A stretch of 64,000 bases of DNA from Dromiciops gliroides (GCF_019393635.1 NC_057867.1:62503492-62567491), one strand, 5' to 3'. Shown: positions 1 through 11,252, counted from the first letter of the stretch. A program made the numbers and translations. Notes: a model not told the origin generated them from the letters alone.

Positions 1-773
1 GAAATGTGGATATGGAGAGCTCATTAACCAAAGAAATCTGCATGGGATGCTATCAAGACCAGGTAACAGAGAATGAATGAGTGGGGCATGGTCTCATAAC
101 AGTGTCAGGAGGGCTTATGGCCAGAATGAGCTGAGGCTGTTGACAAAGGAGATAAGGACAGCAAAAAGGGAGGATTTGGTCACGTTGGAAAAAAGGAAAA
201 GGACTTTTGCTTGGAGCTGCTGGTACATTGATAACTGACAACTGGTAGAGATGACCAAACTGGCCAGTGCTTACTTTGCTTCTGTTTTCTTGGCCAAGGA
301 GACCTTTGTACTGGAAATGACAGGACAAAAAGGACTAACTGGGAGTTGATACCCACTAATAAGAAAGGAAATAGTTATGGAGCATCTAGCTGCTCTTAAT
401 GAATTCAAGTCACCTGGCCCAGATGAACTATATACTTGGGTACAGAAAAAACAGGCAGATGCCCAGCATGTGGTAAATACTTAATACACATTTATTGACA
501 GTAAAGAGATGGTTGAGGAACATCTACAAATGGAAGTGATTACAAAGTGATTACAAAGAGTCATCAAGAACAGGTCATTACAGACTAAACTTCTTTTCTT
601 TTTTTGACAGGACTGCCAAACTCATGGGTGGGAGAAATACAATAGACATAGGTTTTGGCAAAGATTTTTGTAAGCTATTTTGTGGAGAAAATAAAGAGAT
701 GTGGGCTGACCTATAATTCACCTAGACTGATTCAGAACTGGTTGGATGGCAGGTCTCAAAGAATAGTGTTTGA

Positions 774-917
774 GGGGGCATCTAGGTGGTGCAGTGGATA
801 AAGCACTGGCCCTGGATTCAGGAGGACCTGAGTTCAAATCCGGCCTCAGACACTTGACACTTACTAGCTGTGTGACCCTGGGCAAGTCACTTAACCCTCA
901 CTGCCTTGCCCCCCAAA
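774..917 (+). mobile_element. tRNA-headed marsupial SINE (WSINE1-like)
   Basis: A complete short SINE of the family that recurs throughout the window: ctaggtggtgcagtgg (A-box region), gttcaaatccgg (B-box), ctgtgtgaccctgggcaagtcac, then an A-rich end. Near-matching 12-bp target duplications flank it (762-773 aatagtgtttga and 918-929 aataatgtttga). It is inserted in the L3/CR1 element. The family name is my best guess; membership of one family with the other short SINEs here is visible directly. Confidence 0.9.
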
Positions 918-2021
918 AATAATGTTTGAATGTTCTTGTAACAGAAGGTCTCCAGTGGAGTACCACAGGGGTCAGTTCTTGGCTCCACCCCATTTAACAT
1001 CTTCATTAATGGTTGTATAAAGGTACAGATGACACAGTCATCATATTTCAAGGTGATACAGAGCTGGGAGGCACAGTTAACATACTGGATGCCCCCGTCA
1101 GAAACCAAAAAAAGATTCTGACAAGCTAGAAACAGAGGCATGTATACAGGATATGGCAGGTATGCCCAGTATCTTTCTGATGTCTCAAGGCAATGCTATT
1201 CTGTCTCATTTTTAAAGTCAAGTTTAGTTGTTAATTTTTAAAATTAAGTTTATGTTTTAGGGGTTTGGGGTTTATCTGATAAATAAAAATAACATCTTCT
1301 GTATTTAATAAAATAAATGTTTGCCTTAAAAAAATAAGTTGGTAAGTACATTCCCTAATGAAATGTTATATATACCTATGGTGAGAGCATTGGGCTGAAT
1401 CTACTAAGATGAAATTCTATAAGGATAAAGGTACTTGGGTACAAAAAAATCAACTTTACAAGTAGAAGATGGAAAAGGCCTGCCTAGAAAAGACTGTCTG
1501 AAAAAAGATCTGGAGGGCTTAGTGAACCAAAAGTTTAATATGAGTCAGTAATGTCATGTGGCAGCCCCCAAAAGCTAAAGAAATATTAAGCCAAAAAAGC
1601 TAAAGAAATATTAAGACACACCTGGCTTCCTGGAATCAGGAGGTTCCTCTGTATTTTGCTCTTGTCAGACCTCATCTTGGGTACTGTATTCAGTTCTGAG
1701 CACCATAGTTCAAGAAGGACACTGTTAAGCTAATATGCAGAGAAGGGTAACCCGGATGACAAAGGGCCTTGAATCCATGAATACTGGCTGAAGAAATTTG
1801 GGATGCTTAACTCAGAAAAGAGAATATTCACATAGTTCAAAGGCTGTCATATGGAAGATAGATTAGACTTGTTTTGTTTGGCCTCAGTGGGGAGCATCAG
1901 AAACAATGGGTAGAAGTTGCAAAGAGGAAAGTTTAAGCTTGATGCCAGGAAAAAACTTTTAATTAGACCTGCCCCCAAACAGAATGGGCTATTGCCTTGA
2001 GAGGTGGTAAGTTCCCCTCTT

Positions 2022-2214
2022 AAGCAGCTAGCTGGTGCAATGGAGAGAACAGTAGGCCTAGAGCTGGGAAGGCATCGTTCAAATCTGACCTCAGACACTT
2101 AGTAGCTGTGTGACCCTGGGCAAGTCACAATCTCTGTCTGCCTCAGTTTCCTCATGGTGATAATAGTAGCATAGTTCCTGGCACTTAGTAGGTGCTTAAT
2201 AAATGCTTCTTCCT
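2022..2214 (+). mobile_element. MIR/Ther-type SINE nested in L3
   Basis: A tRNA-headed SINE with the long MIR-like body: ctcagacacttagtagctgtgtg, cctcagtttcctcat, and the L2-like end agtaggtgcttaataaatgc. It is flanked by a perfect 10-bp target duplication ttcccctctt (2012-2021 and 2215-2224). The L3 sequence reads straight across the insertion, so it landed in an existing L3. Confidence 0.88.
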
Positions 2215-2603
2215 TTCCCCTCTTTGGAAGTCTTCAAGGAGAGGATGAATATGTTGTAGATGCTTTTTAGTATGGATTAGATTAGATGGTAACTAAAGTC
2301 CCTTCCACAGAAGGATTCTATAGAAAGGAAGTCTTTCTCCCCAGACTGTTAGTATACATAGGGAGCCTTCTGATTTAAACATAACATGGCTCTTTGTACT
2401 GAGAGATGATATTGACAATGGAGTGAGCTGGGCTTTCGTGTGTGGTGGCAGCCAGCTGGGTGGTTAACATAGCAACAGGTATGTCTGGTGGAGTCCACGT
2501 ATGCTGTAACCAGAGCAGCCCATACATGTCAGTATTATGACAGAGCATTCACTGTGGTTACTGATGGGGCTGGAAGCATCCTAACTTCTAATGGAATGAA
2601 TTC

Positions 2604-3736
2604 TTTTTATGTTGTTGTTGTTTTTAATTTTTTCTCAAGTACATGTAAACAAAAATGTTGAACATTCTTTTTTAAAAATATTTGGAGTTCCAGGGGGCAG
2701 CTAGGTGGTGCAGTGGATAGAGCACTGGCCCTGGAGTCAGGAGGACCTGAGTTCAAATGCAGCCTCAGACACTTAACACTTACTAGCTGTGTGACCCTAG
2801 GCAAGTCATTTAACCCCAATTGCCTCACCAAAAAACCCAAAACAAAACAAAACAAAACAAAATTTGGAGTTCCAAATTGTCTCCCTCCATCCCTCCTTGA
2901 AAAGGCAAGCAATTTGATAGAGATTATACTTGTGCAGACATGCATAACATTTCCATATTAGCCATGTTGCAAAAAGAAAAAAGACCAAAAAATCCAAGAA
3001 AAATAAAAAAAGTTTAAGAGAAAGTCTGCTTCAGTCTGCATTCAGACTCCATCAGTTCTTTCTCTGGAGATAGCATTTTTTCATCAAAAGTCCTTCAAGA
3101 ATTGTCTTAGATCATTGTGTTGCTGAGAATAGCTAAGTCATTCACAGTTGACCATTGTACAATATTGCCAGTACAGTGTACACTGTTCTCCTGATTCTGT
3201 TCACTTCACTTCATATCAGTTTGTGCAAGTATTCCCAGGATCCTCCTGCTCATCATTTCATACAGCATAGTAGTATTCCATCACAATCTTATACCACAAC
3301 TTGTTCAGCCATTCCCCAATCGATGGACATCTCCTCAATGTCCAGTTCTTTGCCACCACTAAAAGAACTGCTAGAAATATTTTTGTACAAGTAGGTCCTT
3401 TGCCCTTTTCTTTGACCTCTTTAGGATATAGACCTAGTAGTGGTATTGCTGAATCAAAGGGTATACACAGTTTAATAGCCCTTTGGGCATAGTTCCAAAT
3501 TGTACTCCAGAATGGTTGGATCAGTTCACAACTCCACTAACAGTGTACTAGTGTGCCTATTTTCCCACATCCCCGCCAACATCTGTCATTTTTGTTTTCT
3601 GTCATGTTAGCCAATCTGAAAGGTAAGGTGGTACCTGAGAATTGTTTTAATTTGCATTTATCTAATCAATAGTGATTTAGAGAATTTTTTCCATATGACT
3701 ATAGATAGCTTTGGTTTCTTCTTCTGAAAACCGCCC
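2604..3736 (-). mobile_element. L1 3' end (5'-truncated), minus strand
   Basis: Antisense L1: 3' UTR at the low-coordinate side and the end of ORF2 above it (for example 'ccattccccaatcgatgg' at 3310 and 'gaatggttggatcagttcac' near 3510, which in reverse encode the ORF2 C-terminal region found in other L1 copies here). It carries a SINE at 2693-2861. gaatgaattc at 2594-2603 recurs at 3741 as gaatgaatt, a probable target duplication. Frames are broken. Confidence 0.85.
2693..2861 (+). mobile_element. Short marsupial SINE nested in L1
   Basis: Full-length copy with A/B boxes and an (aaaac)n tail. The perfect 13-bp target duplication atttggagttcca is at 2680-2692 and 2862-2874. It sits in the 3' UTR of the antisense L1. 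Confidence 0.93.
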
Positions 3737-3749
3737 AACAGAATGAATT

Positions 3750-4064
3750 TTTTTCTAATCATAAAAGTATTTTATTATTTTCTAGTTACATGTAGAGATA
3801 GTTTTCAACATTTGTTTTCCTAAGATTTCTAGTTTCAAATTTTTCTCCCTCCCTCCCCCCTCCCCAAGACAGCAAGCAATCTGATATAGGTTATATATGT
3901 ACAATCACATTAAACATATCTCTGTGCTGTGAAAGAAGAATCAGAGCAAAAGGGAAAAACCTCAGAAAAAGTAGAAATAGTATGGTTCAGTCTGCATCTA
4001 GCTTCCATAGTTCTTTTTTTTTCTGAATTTGGAGAGGATTTTCCATCATGAGCCCTTTGGAACT
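3750..4064 (-). mobile_element. L1 3' UTR fragment, minus strand
   Basis: A 315-bp L1 3' end: T-run, 'ttttctagttacatgtag', the C-rich tract (purine-rich on the L1 strand) at about 3846-3870 and 'gcaatctgatataggttat'. It is bounded by a perfect 13-bp duplication aacagaatgaatt at 3737-3749 and 4065-4077. It landed at the edge of the preceding L1 insertion. Confidence 0.9.
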
Positions 4065-4554
4065 AACAGAATGAATTCTAACTGATAAAGGCTAGGGTCA
4101 TTACCTAGAGCCATAATCAGGAATCTTGGCACCTGGGGCAAATTCAGTTGTGGGTTAGGGCCGTGGTGACAATAGAAAAGATATTCTGACTCTGCATAAA
4201 GTGATGCTGGGAGATGAAGGCAGCTCATCTCCTGAAGGGTCTAGACTGAAACCTCAGAGGCATTGGGAGGGTAAGTGGAGGCCCGAGAGAGGGGCACCAC
4301 AACCAATAGACTCTAGGAATGAAGGTCCTAGGTGTGGCTGTGCCATGTAGGGTATAGGTTGGCAGAGAAATGCAAAGTGAGGTAGAGAGACAATGGTTGC
4401 CCCACCCGGACTGAATGCTGGCACACTGGAGCAAAGCATCCTATGCTAACTGGTCTACCTAACTCCTAGCCTGAGGCTCTTTCTACTACTTACTCCAGGT
4501 TCCCTCAAATGACTGATAATAGCAAAAGACTAAGAGAGAGAAGCTGGCCCAGAT

Positions 4555-4690
4555 TCTTGAGGGAGAGAGAATGGCTGGGGGGGGGGGGGAACGACAGAGA
4601 CTCAGAGACAGAGACACAGAGACTCAGAGACAGAAACACAGAGACATAGAGAGACAGAGAAACAGAGAAGGACAGAGAGATTAAAGCAAG
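4555..4690. repeat. G-run and (GAGACA)n simple repeat
   Basis: A run of Gs at about 4577-4589 followed by a purine-rich (cagaga/gagaca)n tract. The larger gap 4078-5263 otherwise holds no gene I can recognise. A cctaataaacaaataaac string near 5010 could be a polyadenylation-like remnant of an old LTR, but nothing else supports that. Confidence 0.8.
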
Positions 4691-5263
4691 CATTTTCAGG
4701 GAAGCTTTCCAGGAGCTATTATCATATCATATCATATTCCATTCACTATGTAGCAAAGTCAACTTTTTACTGGGTCACAGGGAACCAACCAGTGTCTGTC
4801 TCAGGGTGATAAAGAGGACCCTTGGTCTCTCTGGCACAGATCTTCTAAGCATATAAGCTGCTATCTTTTCCTACTTAGAGACTGTAGGAATGCAGTCATG
4901 AACTTTGACCTTGACTTCCTACATGGGTGTGCCTCAGCCACCCTAAGCCGACTCATCTTGGTCTCTACTGAAGAGCCCAGTTCAATCAACCTCTACTCTT
5001 GCCCTGTTGCCTAATAAACAAATAAACTTGAACGAAATGAGCTTCTTACCTCCTGCCTCTTCCCTAGGAAGTCAGCCTGTATGTGAGCCCACAGTGGCAA
5101 GTGTGGTTTTGGATTTCTGTGGCCCCAGGCAGGGAGGTCCTCACTGGTCCTATGTGATCCTGGCAGGGCCAGCCTGAACTTCTGTTTTCAGAGTCCAGGA
5201 TACTTCCCTAAGCACCAGATCACTCCTGGGACTGGCTTCACTTAGTTCATGGATGCTCTAAAT

Positions 5264-6497
5264 CAGAGGCATCAAACTCACAGGGCCAGAAGAATGAGTA
5301 GAATAACTGCAAGAGGGTCAGTTGGTCAATGGCATGATCAACTCATGGACACTGGCCAGCCACCTGAGTGATGAATAGCTTTGTGGCAGGCTGAACAGGA
5401 TGAACATGCAGGCCAAGTCCTCATTATACTTGGCCAAAGGCTTCCAAGCACAGGTCTGTCCAAGGGAGATGTTGTTGGGAGGCCCAAATTCAGCCCTGGC
5501 CCCCTCCAGGCTCAGCTAGGGTAGGGAGGGTGGGCATGAGCACGAGAGAACCTTCAGGCAGACACAGCAGGCTGGGACCCCAGTGCTCCTCCTGCAGCTC
5601 CTGTTTGTGAAGGACCTGGAATCTGTGGCCAACTGTCTGCTGGACAAGTCCCAGGCCCTCTGTGTCCAGTTCCTTCAGAATCATCAGGTCAGCATTCAGG
5701 CTATTGTGTCCTCAGAATAAATGGGAAGCTCCAGGGCTCCCACAGGCCCACCCCTTGCACTGGGTACATGGGAGAGTGCTCCCAGGCACACTGACCCTCT
5801 TCTACTGACTGATGCTCTTGGGGAAAAGGAGGAAAACCAGTTCCTGGGAAGAGGTTTCATGTCAAGTTGCTTCCGGATTTTGTTGGCCTCCTCCAAGCTC
5901 TTCTTGTGCAGGTCACTCTCAATGTCTGTGGAGGAGTCCGTAGTGCTCAGCTCACAGGAGAGCTCAGGAGGATGGTTCTCAGAACCCTATCTCGAAGGAG
6001 CAGCTGTGATCTCCTCACCCGCAGTCAAGACTCTTCTTTGCTAACAGTCTAGTTGTTCAGCTTCTGCATGTTGAGGAGCATCATCTGTAATGCCCAGGTC
6101 AGGGCCACAGCAGAGTTTCTCTACCAGCCACAAGACCCTCAGGCAGGGCAGATCCTTCAGGGAGAAGAGCTAGGCCAGGCTGGGGAGGCTTTGTCCATTG
6201 ATAAAGGTCACTCAGGTTCAGGCAGTGGCTCACAGGCTCCAGGATGGAGACACTGGTGACACTGAGTGTGATCGCTTTGATTCTGGGCAAGTGTCATCAG
6301 ATGGAAATATCAGTAAGGTGGCCCTGAGGGCTCAGTGGGTGAGCTTGGGAACAAGTGACAGACCCCTGCTAGACCACAGCTGCTCAGGGAGACATACTAT
6401 ATTGATGTCATTAGGAAGTGTTTAAAAAAATAAAGATATAATACAACAAAGATAACATTAATTTGTGGTTTTCTATGTCAGTATGCGGCCTGGGATC
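5264..6497. mobile_element. hAT-like short DNA transposon, split
   Basis: 5264-5290 (cagaggcatcaaactcacag) resembles the left end of the elements at 18088 and 44747, and 6421-6497 (aataaagatataatacaac, then ttaatttgtggttttctatg, then cggcctggga) resembles their right half. Between them lies the CFAP410 pseudogene. The right terminus is cut off by an L1 at 6506. The simplest reading is that the retrocopy landed in a ~200-bp hAT-like element. Confidence 0.55.
5480..6420 (-). pseudogene. CFAP410: CFAP410 (C21orf2) processed pseudogene
   Basis: On the minus strand, conceptual fragments match the cilia/flagella protein CFAP410 (leucine-rich-repeat protein, about 256 residues in human) in the correct order. 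6222-6272 gives ITLSVTSVSILEPVSHC against the human LRR segment ITLSVNSISTLEPVSRC. 6050-6200 gives, in shifting frames, SLA-LF-LKDLP-LRVLWL. 5846-5896 gives EEANKIRKQLDMKPLP in the acidic linker. 5628-5672 gives ELDTEGLGLVQQTVG against the C-terminal helix ELDAEGLEAVQQTVG. The functional gene has introns; here the segments follow without gaps, so this is a retrocopy. It is dead: stops lie just upstream of the LRR segment (near 6295), and the frame changes around 6180-6215 and again before the linker. 5290-5480 may be its 3' UTR. No poly(T) or clear target duplication was found. Human sequences are from memory. Confidence 0.85.
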
Positions 6498-6505
6498 CAT
6501 TTCTG

Positions 6506-6840
6506 GTTTTTTGGTTTTTTGTTTTTGTTTTTGTTTTTAATGTATAAGGTATTTTATTTTTTCCGTTACATGTAAAGATAGTTCTCAACTTTTGTTTATA
6601 CAAGCTTTACAATTTCAGATTTTTCTCCCTCCCTCCCCTCCCTCCCCTCCCTCCCCCCTCCCCTAGACAGCAGGTAATCTGATATAGGTTATGTCTATAT
6701 ATCTCTGTACATATAGATATAGATATAGATATATACACATACATATATATACACATAATAACATTAATCCTATTTCTGCATTAATCCTGTTACAAGAGAA
6801 AAAATCAGAGCAGTGATGCAAAACCTCAAAATAGAAAAAA
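6506..6840 (-). mobile_element. Young L1 3' end, minus strand
   Basis: A 5'-truncated L1 of only 335 bp, with a T/G-rich tail, 'aatgtataaggtatttta' and the ctccctccctccc tract. Perfect 8-bp duplication catttctg at 6498-6505 and 6841-6848. It is almost identical to the copy at 42910-43088 except for an expanded C-rich tract, so the subfamily was active recently. Confidence 0.93.
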
Positions 6841-7119
6841 CATTTCTGTTTGTTTGGTAGGACTGCTCTACAGTAGTGGGGGGTTCAAACTATATATAGT
6901 ACTGCGACACCCCCACTTCACCCCCAAAGTAGCCCTGGAAAACCAAGCTTGTTTCTGAAGGGTCCTCTCTGGTCCTAGAAAACTGTATACTAAAGGAAGA
7001 CACAAAGCTGAAGTAGAAGACCAGCTGTTAGAGGGGGAAAGTGAGACCCTGATCACTTGTTTACCCTTGGATGTATAAAAAAAATTATTATTCATAACTA
7101 TATCTAACCTGGAAAAATG

Positions 7120-8010
7120 ATATAATTTTGGACTTATGAAAAATCATAGGTTTAGAAAAATTATAATTGGGCTGCAAGTCCTGCCGCGGTCACCATTCAA
7201 ATGTGAGAATATTTTAAATGACTAGGACTAATTTGAGGCTAAAGCTGACTGGAGGACTAATCTGGGGTTGTTGACTCACTGGCTATCTGACTGCTATTCA
7301 CTTAGCATGGGCCGTTTCTAAAGTTCCACCACACTGCTCCACTTCCAAATTGATAAGCTAAAGATTAAGAAGCCTCTTAGCTAAATAATCAAAGCAGAGT
7401 TTATTTATGAGATACTATTGAAAATTAAGAATACAGGGAAATAAAAGGTACAACCTGACTGCATTGCAGTGCGTCTCTTTCCACTCTGTCTCTTTCCCAC
7501 CTGCTGGGCCTAGAACTTTTTTTAATACAATAAGGGCCTTAGCCGCCTCTCGCCTTAGGGCACTCAGGTACTTTCTTCTAATTCCTCTTAATCTTCACTT
7601 TCTCCAACCTGTACCCTGTGCTGACCACTTCTGTGCTCTCTGCTGCCTCCTGTTCAGTCTGTCTTCCTCAGCAAGGAAAATCTTAGCACATGTAGTCAAA
7701 CCTTCCATCTTTTGTTATCTACTGAAACCCTTGTGTCCGAAACTCCATAACAAGAAAGATCCAGCACAATTTGGGGGTTTTACTCACTCTTTCACACTGT
7801 CTTGGCTTCACAGGCCTCACCCAGAAAACCTAGATAAATGCATGTGTGCTACATCCCTGAGACCATCTCCCCACATGAATGAATTCCCAGGCACAGTCAG
7901 ATTCTTCCTCCTTTGCTTCCTGGCTGCTCCCGACAAGCATTTCAAGGTGTCACTCCCAGCAGGTATCATCAGGTTTTGTTGTGTTTATTTGGGGTCACAG
8001 GTTTGGGGGG
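7120..8010 (-). mobile_element. Possible old LTR-like repeat
   Basis: No gene is visible. Read on the minus strand, the stretch has an LTR-like layout: it could start near 8010 and carries an AATAAA-type signal at about 7400-7410. I saw no partner LTR, no coding part and no terminal duplication, so this is only a suggestion. The 196-codon + strand open frame at 7464-8054 shows no recognisable domain and I do not call it a gene. Confidence 0.3.
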
Positions 8011-8177
8011 GGCGGTGTTCTCTTGCAAATTTTTCCATGATGTTATTTCATTAAATACATTTGCTTTGAACTAATTGTATCTTCCGGCTGACTTGAGAAG
8101 AAGTAAACACAACCTTGAACCTGGGAAGCTTATTTTTGGAGTCCCAGGTTCTATAGCAGAATGTGTAAAGGACAGTA

Positions 8178-8405
8178 AAGCAACTAGGTGGTGCAGTGGA
8201 TAGAGTGTTGGATCTGGATTTAGGAAGGTCTGAGTTAAAATCCGACCTCAAACTGTGTGACCCTGAATTCTGTGACCTTGGGCAAGTCACTTACCCTCTG
8301 TTTGCCTCAGTTTCTTCCACTATAAAATGGAGATAATAACAGCACCTGCCTCCCAGGGTTGTTGTGAGGATTAAAGGAATCTTCATAAAGTGCTTAGCAC
8401 TTTAC
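8178..8405 (+). mobile_element. MIR/Ther-type SINE
   Basis: caactaggtggtgcagtgg head, ttgggcaagtcactta, tgcctcagtttcttcc, a body of the gataataacagcacctgcc type and the tail 'gtgcttagcac'. It is diverged and has an internal duplication of the 'gtgtgacc/tgtgacc' segment. Confidence 0.85.
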
Positions 8406-8439
8406 CTTTCCAGTCTTATTTCAAATTAGGGGAAAGAAA

Positions 8440-8700
8440 GGAAAGGTAGGTTGTAGCCTGGGTGGAGAGGAGAGGCTAAAGAGTTTTTTGTTTATCCGAG
8501 AAGCAACAGGCCCACTGAAGAAGACTCTTGAGCAGGGAATTGGCATAATCAGACCGGTGTCTTTGAACACTGAGTTTGATAGCTATGTGGAAAATGTATT
8601 AGAGAGGCAAGAGACTGGAAGCAAGGAAACTAAATGAGAAACTATTGCAATAGTCCAGGAGACAGGGCTGCTTAGTCAGCACTCTGTCTAACTGTAGATG
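8440..8700 (+). repeat. Ancient mammal-wide repeat fragment
   Basis: 'gcagggaattggcataatcag' followed by 'ctattgcaatagtccagg' is typical of an old repeat whose better copies lie at 14580-16110 and 18540-19860. Class unassigned. Between it and 9430 I see nothing recognisable. Confidence 0.5.
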
Positions 8701-9429
8701 ATAATTTGGGCACTGACCCTTTTTCAGTAATATTTTCCCATGATCGTTTTATATTGAATCCTCTCTTGTGTTCTGCTGTGTACATGTCAATATTTTTTCC
8801 CTTGTCTTGTTTTGTATTTAAGTTTAAAATTTTTTCCCCAGTGTCAATGGCTAGTCTGTACAGTTCACTAAGGAAGCCCTGTAATGTTCTAGGGCTTAAT
8901 ATAATCCGAACAGTAGCATCTGAAGGGCCTGGTCATCTGGAGGGAATTTTTCTTCCATTTGGATTCCGTGAAGGACACTTTCCATGACACTGAGGAATAA
9001 CTTAGGTGAATATGTCTTCTTTTTCTAAACCTCATTTGATATTAATACTCAGAGGATCATTGAGCAAAGTTATCTCCATGATGACATTTGTCATAGCATC
9101 TAAAATTCATTTGGCATCCCCAAAATAGGAAGTGTATTTATATAACTTGATTCTCCACTCTGAATCCAAGAGAATGCTACAACATACCTTTCTAGGCATT
9201 GAAGAGAAAAGAGCCTCTCTTTTTCATCTTTTAGTAACATAAGCACAACAGCTGTCTCAACTGAGCAGCTGTTTACCAGAGGACTTTGCCCTCTGCCAGG
9301 CACACACACACTCTTTAAAGCCTGTTAAAAGCAGGGCAGAGGGTAACCAGTCCCCGTTCTAGGATCAACAGTCAGATTCCAGTGTGTCACTTCCCCCCTG
9401 AGTCTTGCCTGACCACTTAGATTATACTT

Positions 9430-9995
9430 TCCCCAGGGCTCTCCTGTGAGGTCTGAGTCTCTGGTCCCTGACCCCTATTTCTGTGTTTGGATTCCCAAAC
9501 AGCCTGTGCCCTTTTGACCAATCTACACTTCTAACAATGACTGCAGACTTCTGCATACTCAGACTTCACATCTTGCCTTTTTTTCTCTGATTTGATTGGA
9601 TGCTGGCCTAGCTTCATTCTCTGGGATTCATAGCAACTGTGTGATCTCATTTATAGTTACAGGAACTCCTAGTTGTGATGTTTTTTATCTCATCCAGATG
9701 CCTGGAATGCACTACCTCCTTACCTCAGACTCCTGGAATCTCTGGTTTCCTACAAGTTTTAGTTCAAGCATCACCTACTACAGGAGTCCTTTCCTGGTCC
9801 CCTCCCCGCAGCAGGCTTCCACTCCAAGGATACATTGCATTTGATTTGTCTAGGTCTTTTTTTATATCCATAAAATCAGGTTGTCTCTCCAGTTGGAATG
9901 TAAGCTACTTGAGGTCCCAACCTGTCTTGGTATCCCTGGTGTTTAGTACAGTGCCTGGTGAGTAGTAGGCCCTTAATGTTTATTGGTGGATGAAC
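9430..9995 (+). mobile_element. L2 LINE 3' end
   Basis: Matches the L2 3' region: 'atgcctggaatgcactacctcc', 'agtcctttcctggtcccctcc', 'ttggaatgtaagctacttgagg', 'gtttagtacagtgcctgg' and an end like 'agtaggcccttaatgtttat'. The 5' boundary is uncertain; from about 9600 the match is clear. Confidence 0.8.
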
Positions 9996-10404
9996 AGATG
10001 GATGGATCTGTCACCCTCTCTGCTAAGCCCCTCTTTGCCAGCTCTGTCCCATTGCCGTCCATATTGTAATACTCATAAGGGCTTCCAGGAATGGGGATTA
10101 TTAACCTCACCCTTTGGATAAATGCCACCACCCACTGGTTTGGTTTTACTCCAGAAGAAATTGACTAAAATTAAAATGAGAACCATCTTACCCATCATCA
10201 CCACTTTTCAAGGCTTCATGTCTGGCCTAGCAACAGGACTGGCTGTTGATAGTAGTCGTGTGTCCATGCTTGCTGTGGAAGTAGAATGGATGGCATTTTC
10301 TCTTTTTCCCCTCCTACTTTCTACTTACTTTCACTGCCCTCCCATCTTCTCCTTTCCCCCACCTCGAAAGAAATTATGGAGAAAGGGCTTCCCTTCCAAT
10401 GATT

Positions 10405-10680
10405 ACACAGCTAATATGTATTCTTGGTAGGATTTGAATCCAGGTCTTCCTGACTTCAAATCTGGCTGGCCATGCCCTATTATCAATTGTCATATTATCA
10501 TGGTGGGATTTTAGTGCAGTGTTGTGGAAATAACTATGGCCTGGGGGAGGAGGGAGCTGAAGGCATAACTACACCAATAACTAACTAGCTATATGACTTT
10601 AAGCAAAGTACTTCCTCATTCTGCTCCTCAGTTGGACTAAGATCCCATCCAGTTCAGACATTCTATGGTAATGAGCCCAT
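10405..10680. mobile_element. Two diverged MIR fragments
   Basis: 10405-10490 is a minus-strand MIR core (acacagctaatatg, then gatttgaatccaggtcttcc). 10515-10670 is a plus-strand MIR (tatgactttaagcaaagt, then a 'ctcctcagttggactaagatcccatccag' type end). Both are old. 10690-11140 is unique upstream DNA. Confidence 0.6.
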
Positions 10681-11151
10681 ACAGAGGAACTAAGACAGAT
10701 AAGAGGAAGACATAGCAACTTGCCTATGTAAGTGTGTCAGGTAAATTCTAGTACATTTGATTGCAACTTTAAACTGCTCGAGTACACCTAATGGAAGTCT
10801 GAAAGTTACCTAAAATGGGCCGTTGCTCACAACTTAAACAAAATTAAAGGGGACACAGAAGCGTTGCTACCTTCTACCTCTCAAGAGAGTACAAGAAAAG
10901 TCGACTACCTCTAACCATGAAGAGCCTTAATGTGGCGGCCAGGTGGGTAACCTGTAGAATCATTGTATTAGGCAGTGACGTTTCTTTTTTCTTTTTCTTT
11001 TTTCTTTATCTCACCTTTATACATCTTCTTTCCAGTTTAAATGGTCTGGAAGGTCATTTGCCGCGAAGACCCTAAGAGGAAAATTTCTATTGTGGGTTTT
11101 CCTCTGTGCAACGAAAGGAGGAACTATCTCAAAGAAATCCTGGCGTTCTGA

Positions 11152-11169
11152 ACTACATTTCCCAGAAGA
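11152..11169 (+). promoter_or_regulatory. ZNF143/STAF-type site 1
   Basis: actacatttcccagaaga matches the core ACTACAnnTCCCAG of the ZNF143 (SBS) motif known from housekeeping and small-RNA promoters. Confidence 0.65.
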
Positions 11170-11234
11170 GCCCGTTCTGCCTCTAGTGCAGTTGAGAAAG
11201 TGAAGAGAAGTTACTCCCTCCCGCTACATTGTAC

Positions 11235-11252
11235 ACTACAACTCCCAGCAGG
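11235..11252 (+). promoter_or_regulatory. ZNF143/STAF-type site 2
   Basis: actacaactcccagcagg is a second, better match to ACTACAnnTCCCAGnA, in the same orientation and 83 bp downstream of the first. Confidence 0.75.

Larger units (their letters stand above)
140..2340 (+). mobile_element. L3/CR1-type LINE, old, interrupted
   Basis: This reads like the reverse transcriptase and 3' part of an L3/CR1 LINE in + orientation. Positions 404-427 translate to FKSPGPDE, the conserved RT motif of CR1-like elements. From about 1640 the text follows the familiar CR1/L3 3' region (a 'leucine-glutamate-tyrosine-type' RT tail, then 'gggctgtcatatggaagatagattagacttg' style sequence around 1842-1872 and 'gtcccttccacagaaggattctat' near the end). 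The reading frame is broken throughout. It is interrupted by SINEs at 774-917 and 2022-2214 and by AT-rich non-matching sequence at about 1180-1420. A short tandem copy of about 22 bp (ctaaagaaatattaag core) lies at 1570-1615. Family assignment is from memory of the consensus. Confidence 0.7.

Noticed and set aside
774-917. tRNA-like head of the SINEs as functional tRNA genes
   Set aside because: Only A- and B-box-like parts are present with no complete cloverleaf, and the copies have SINE tails and target duplications.
7464-8054. 196-codon open frame on the + strand
   Set aside because: No domain, no known family, and low-complexity hydrophobic and serine-rich composition; it lies in an LTR-like or unclassified stretch with no exon signals.
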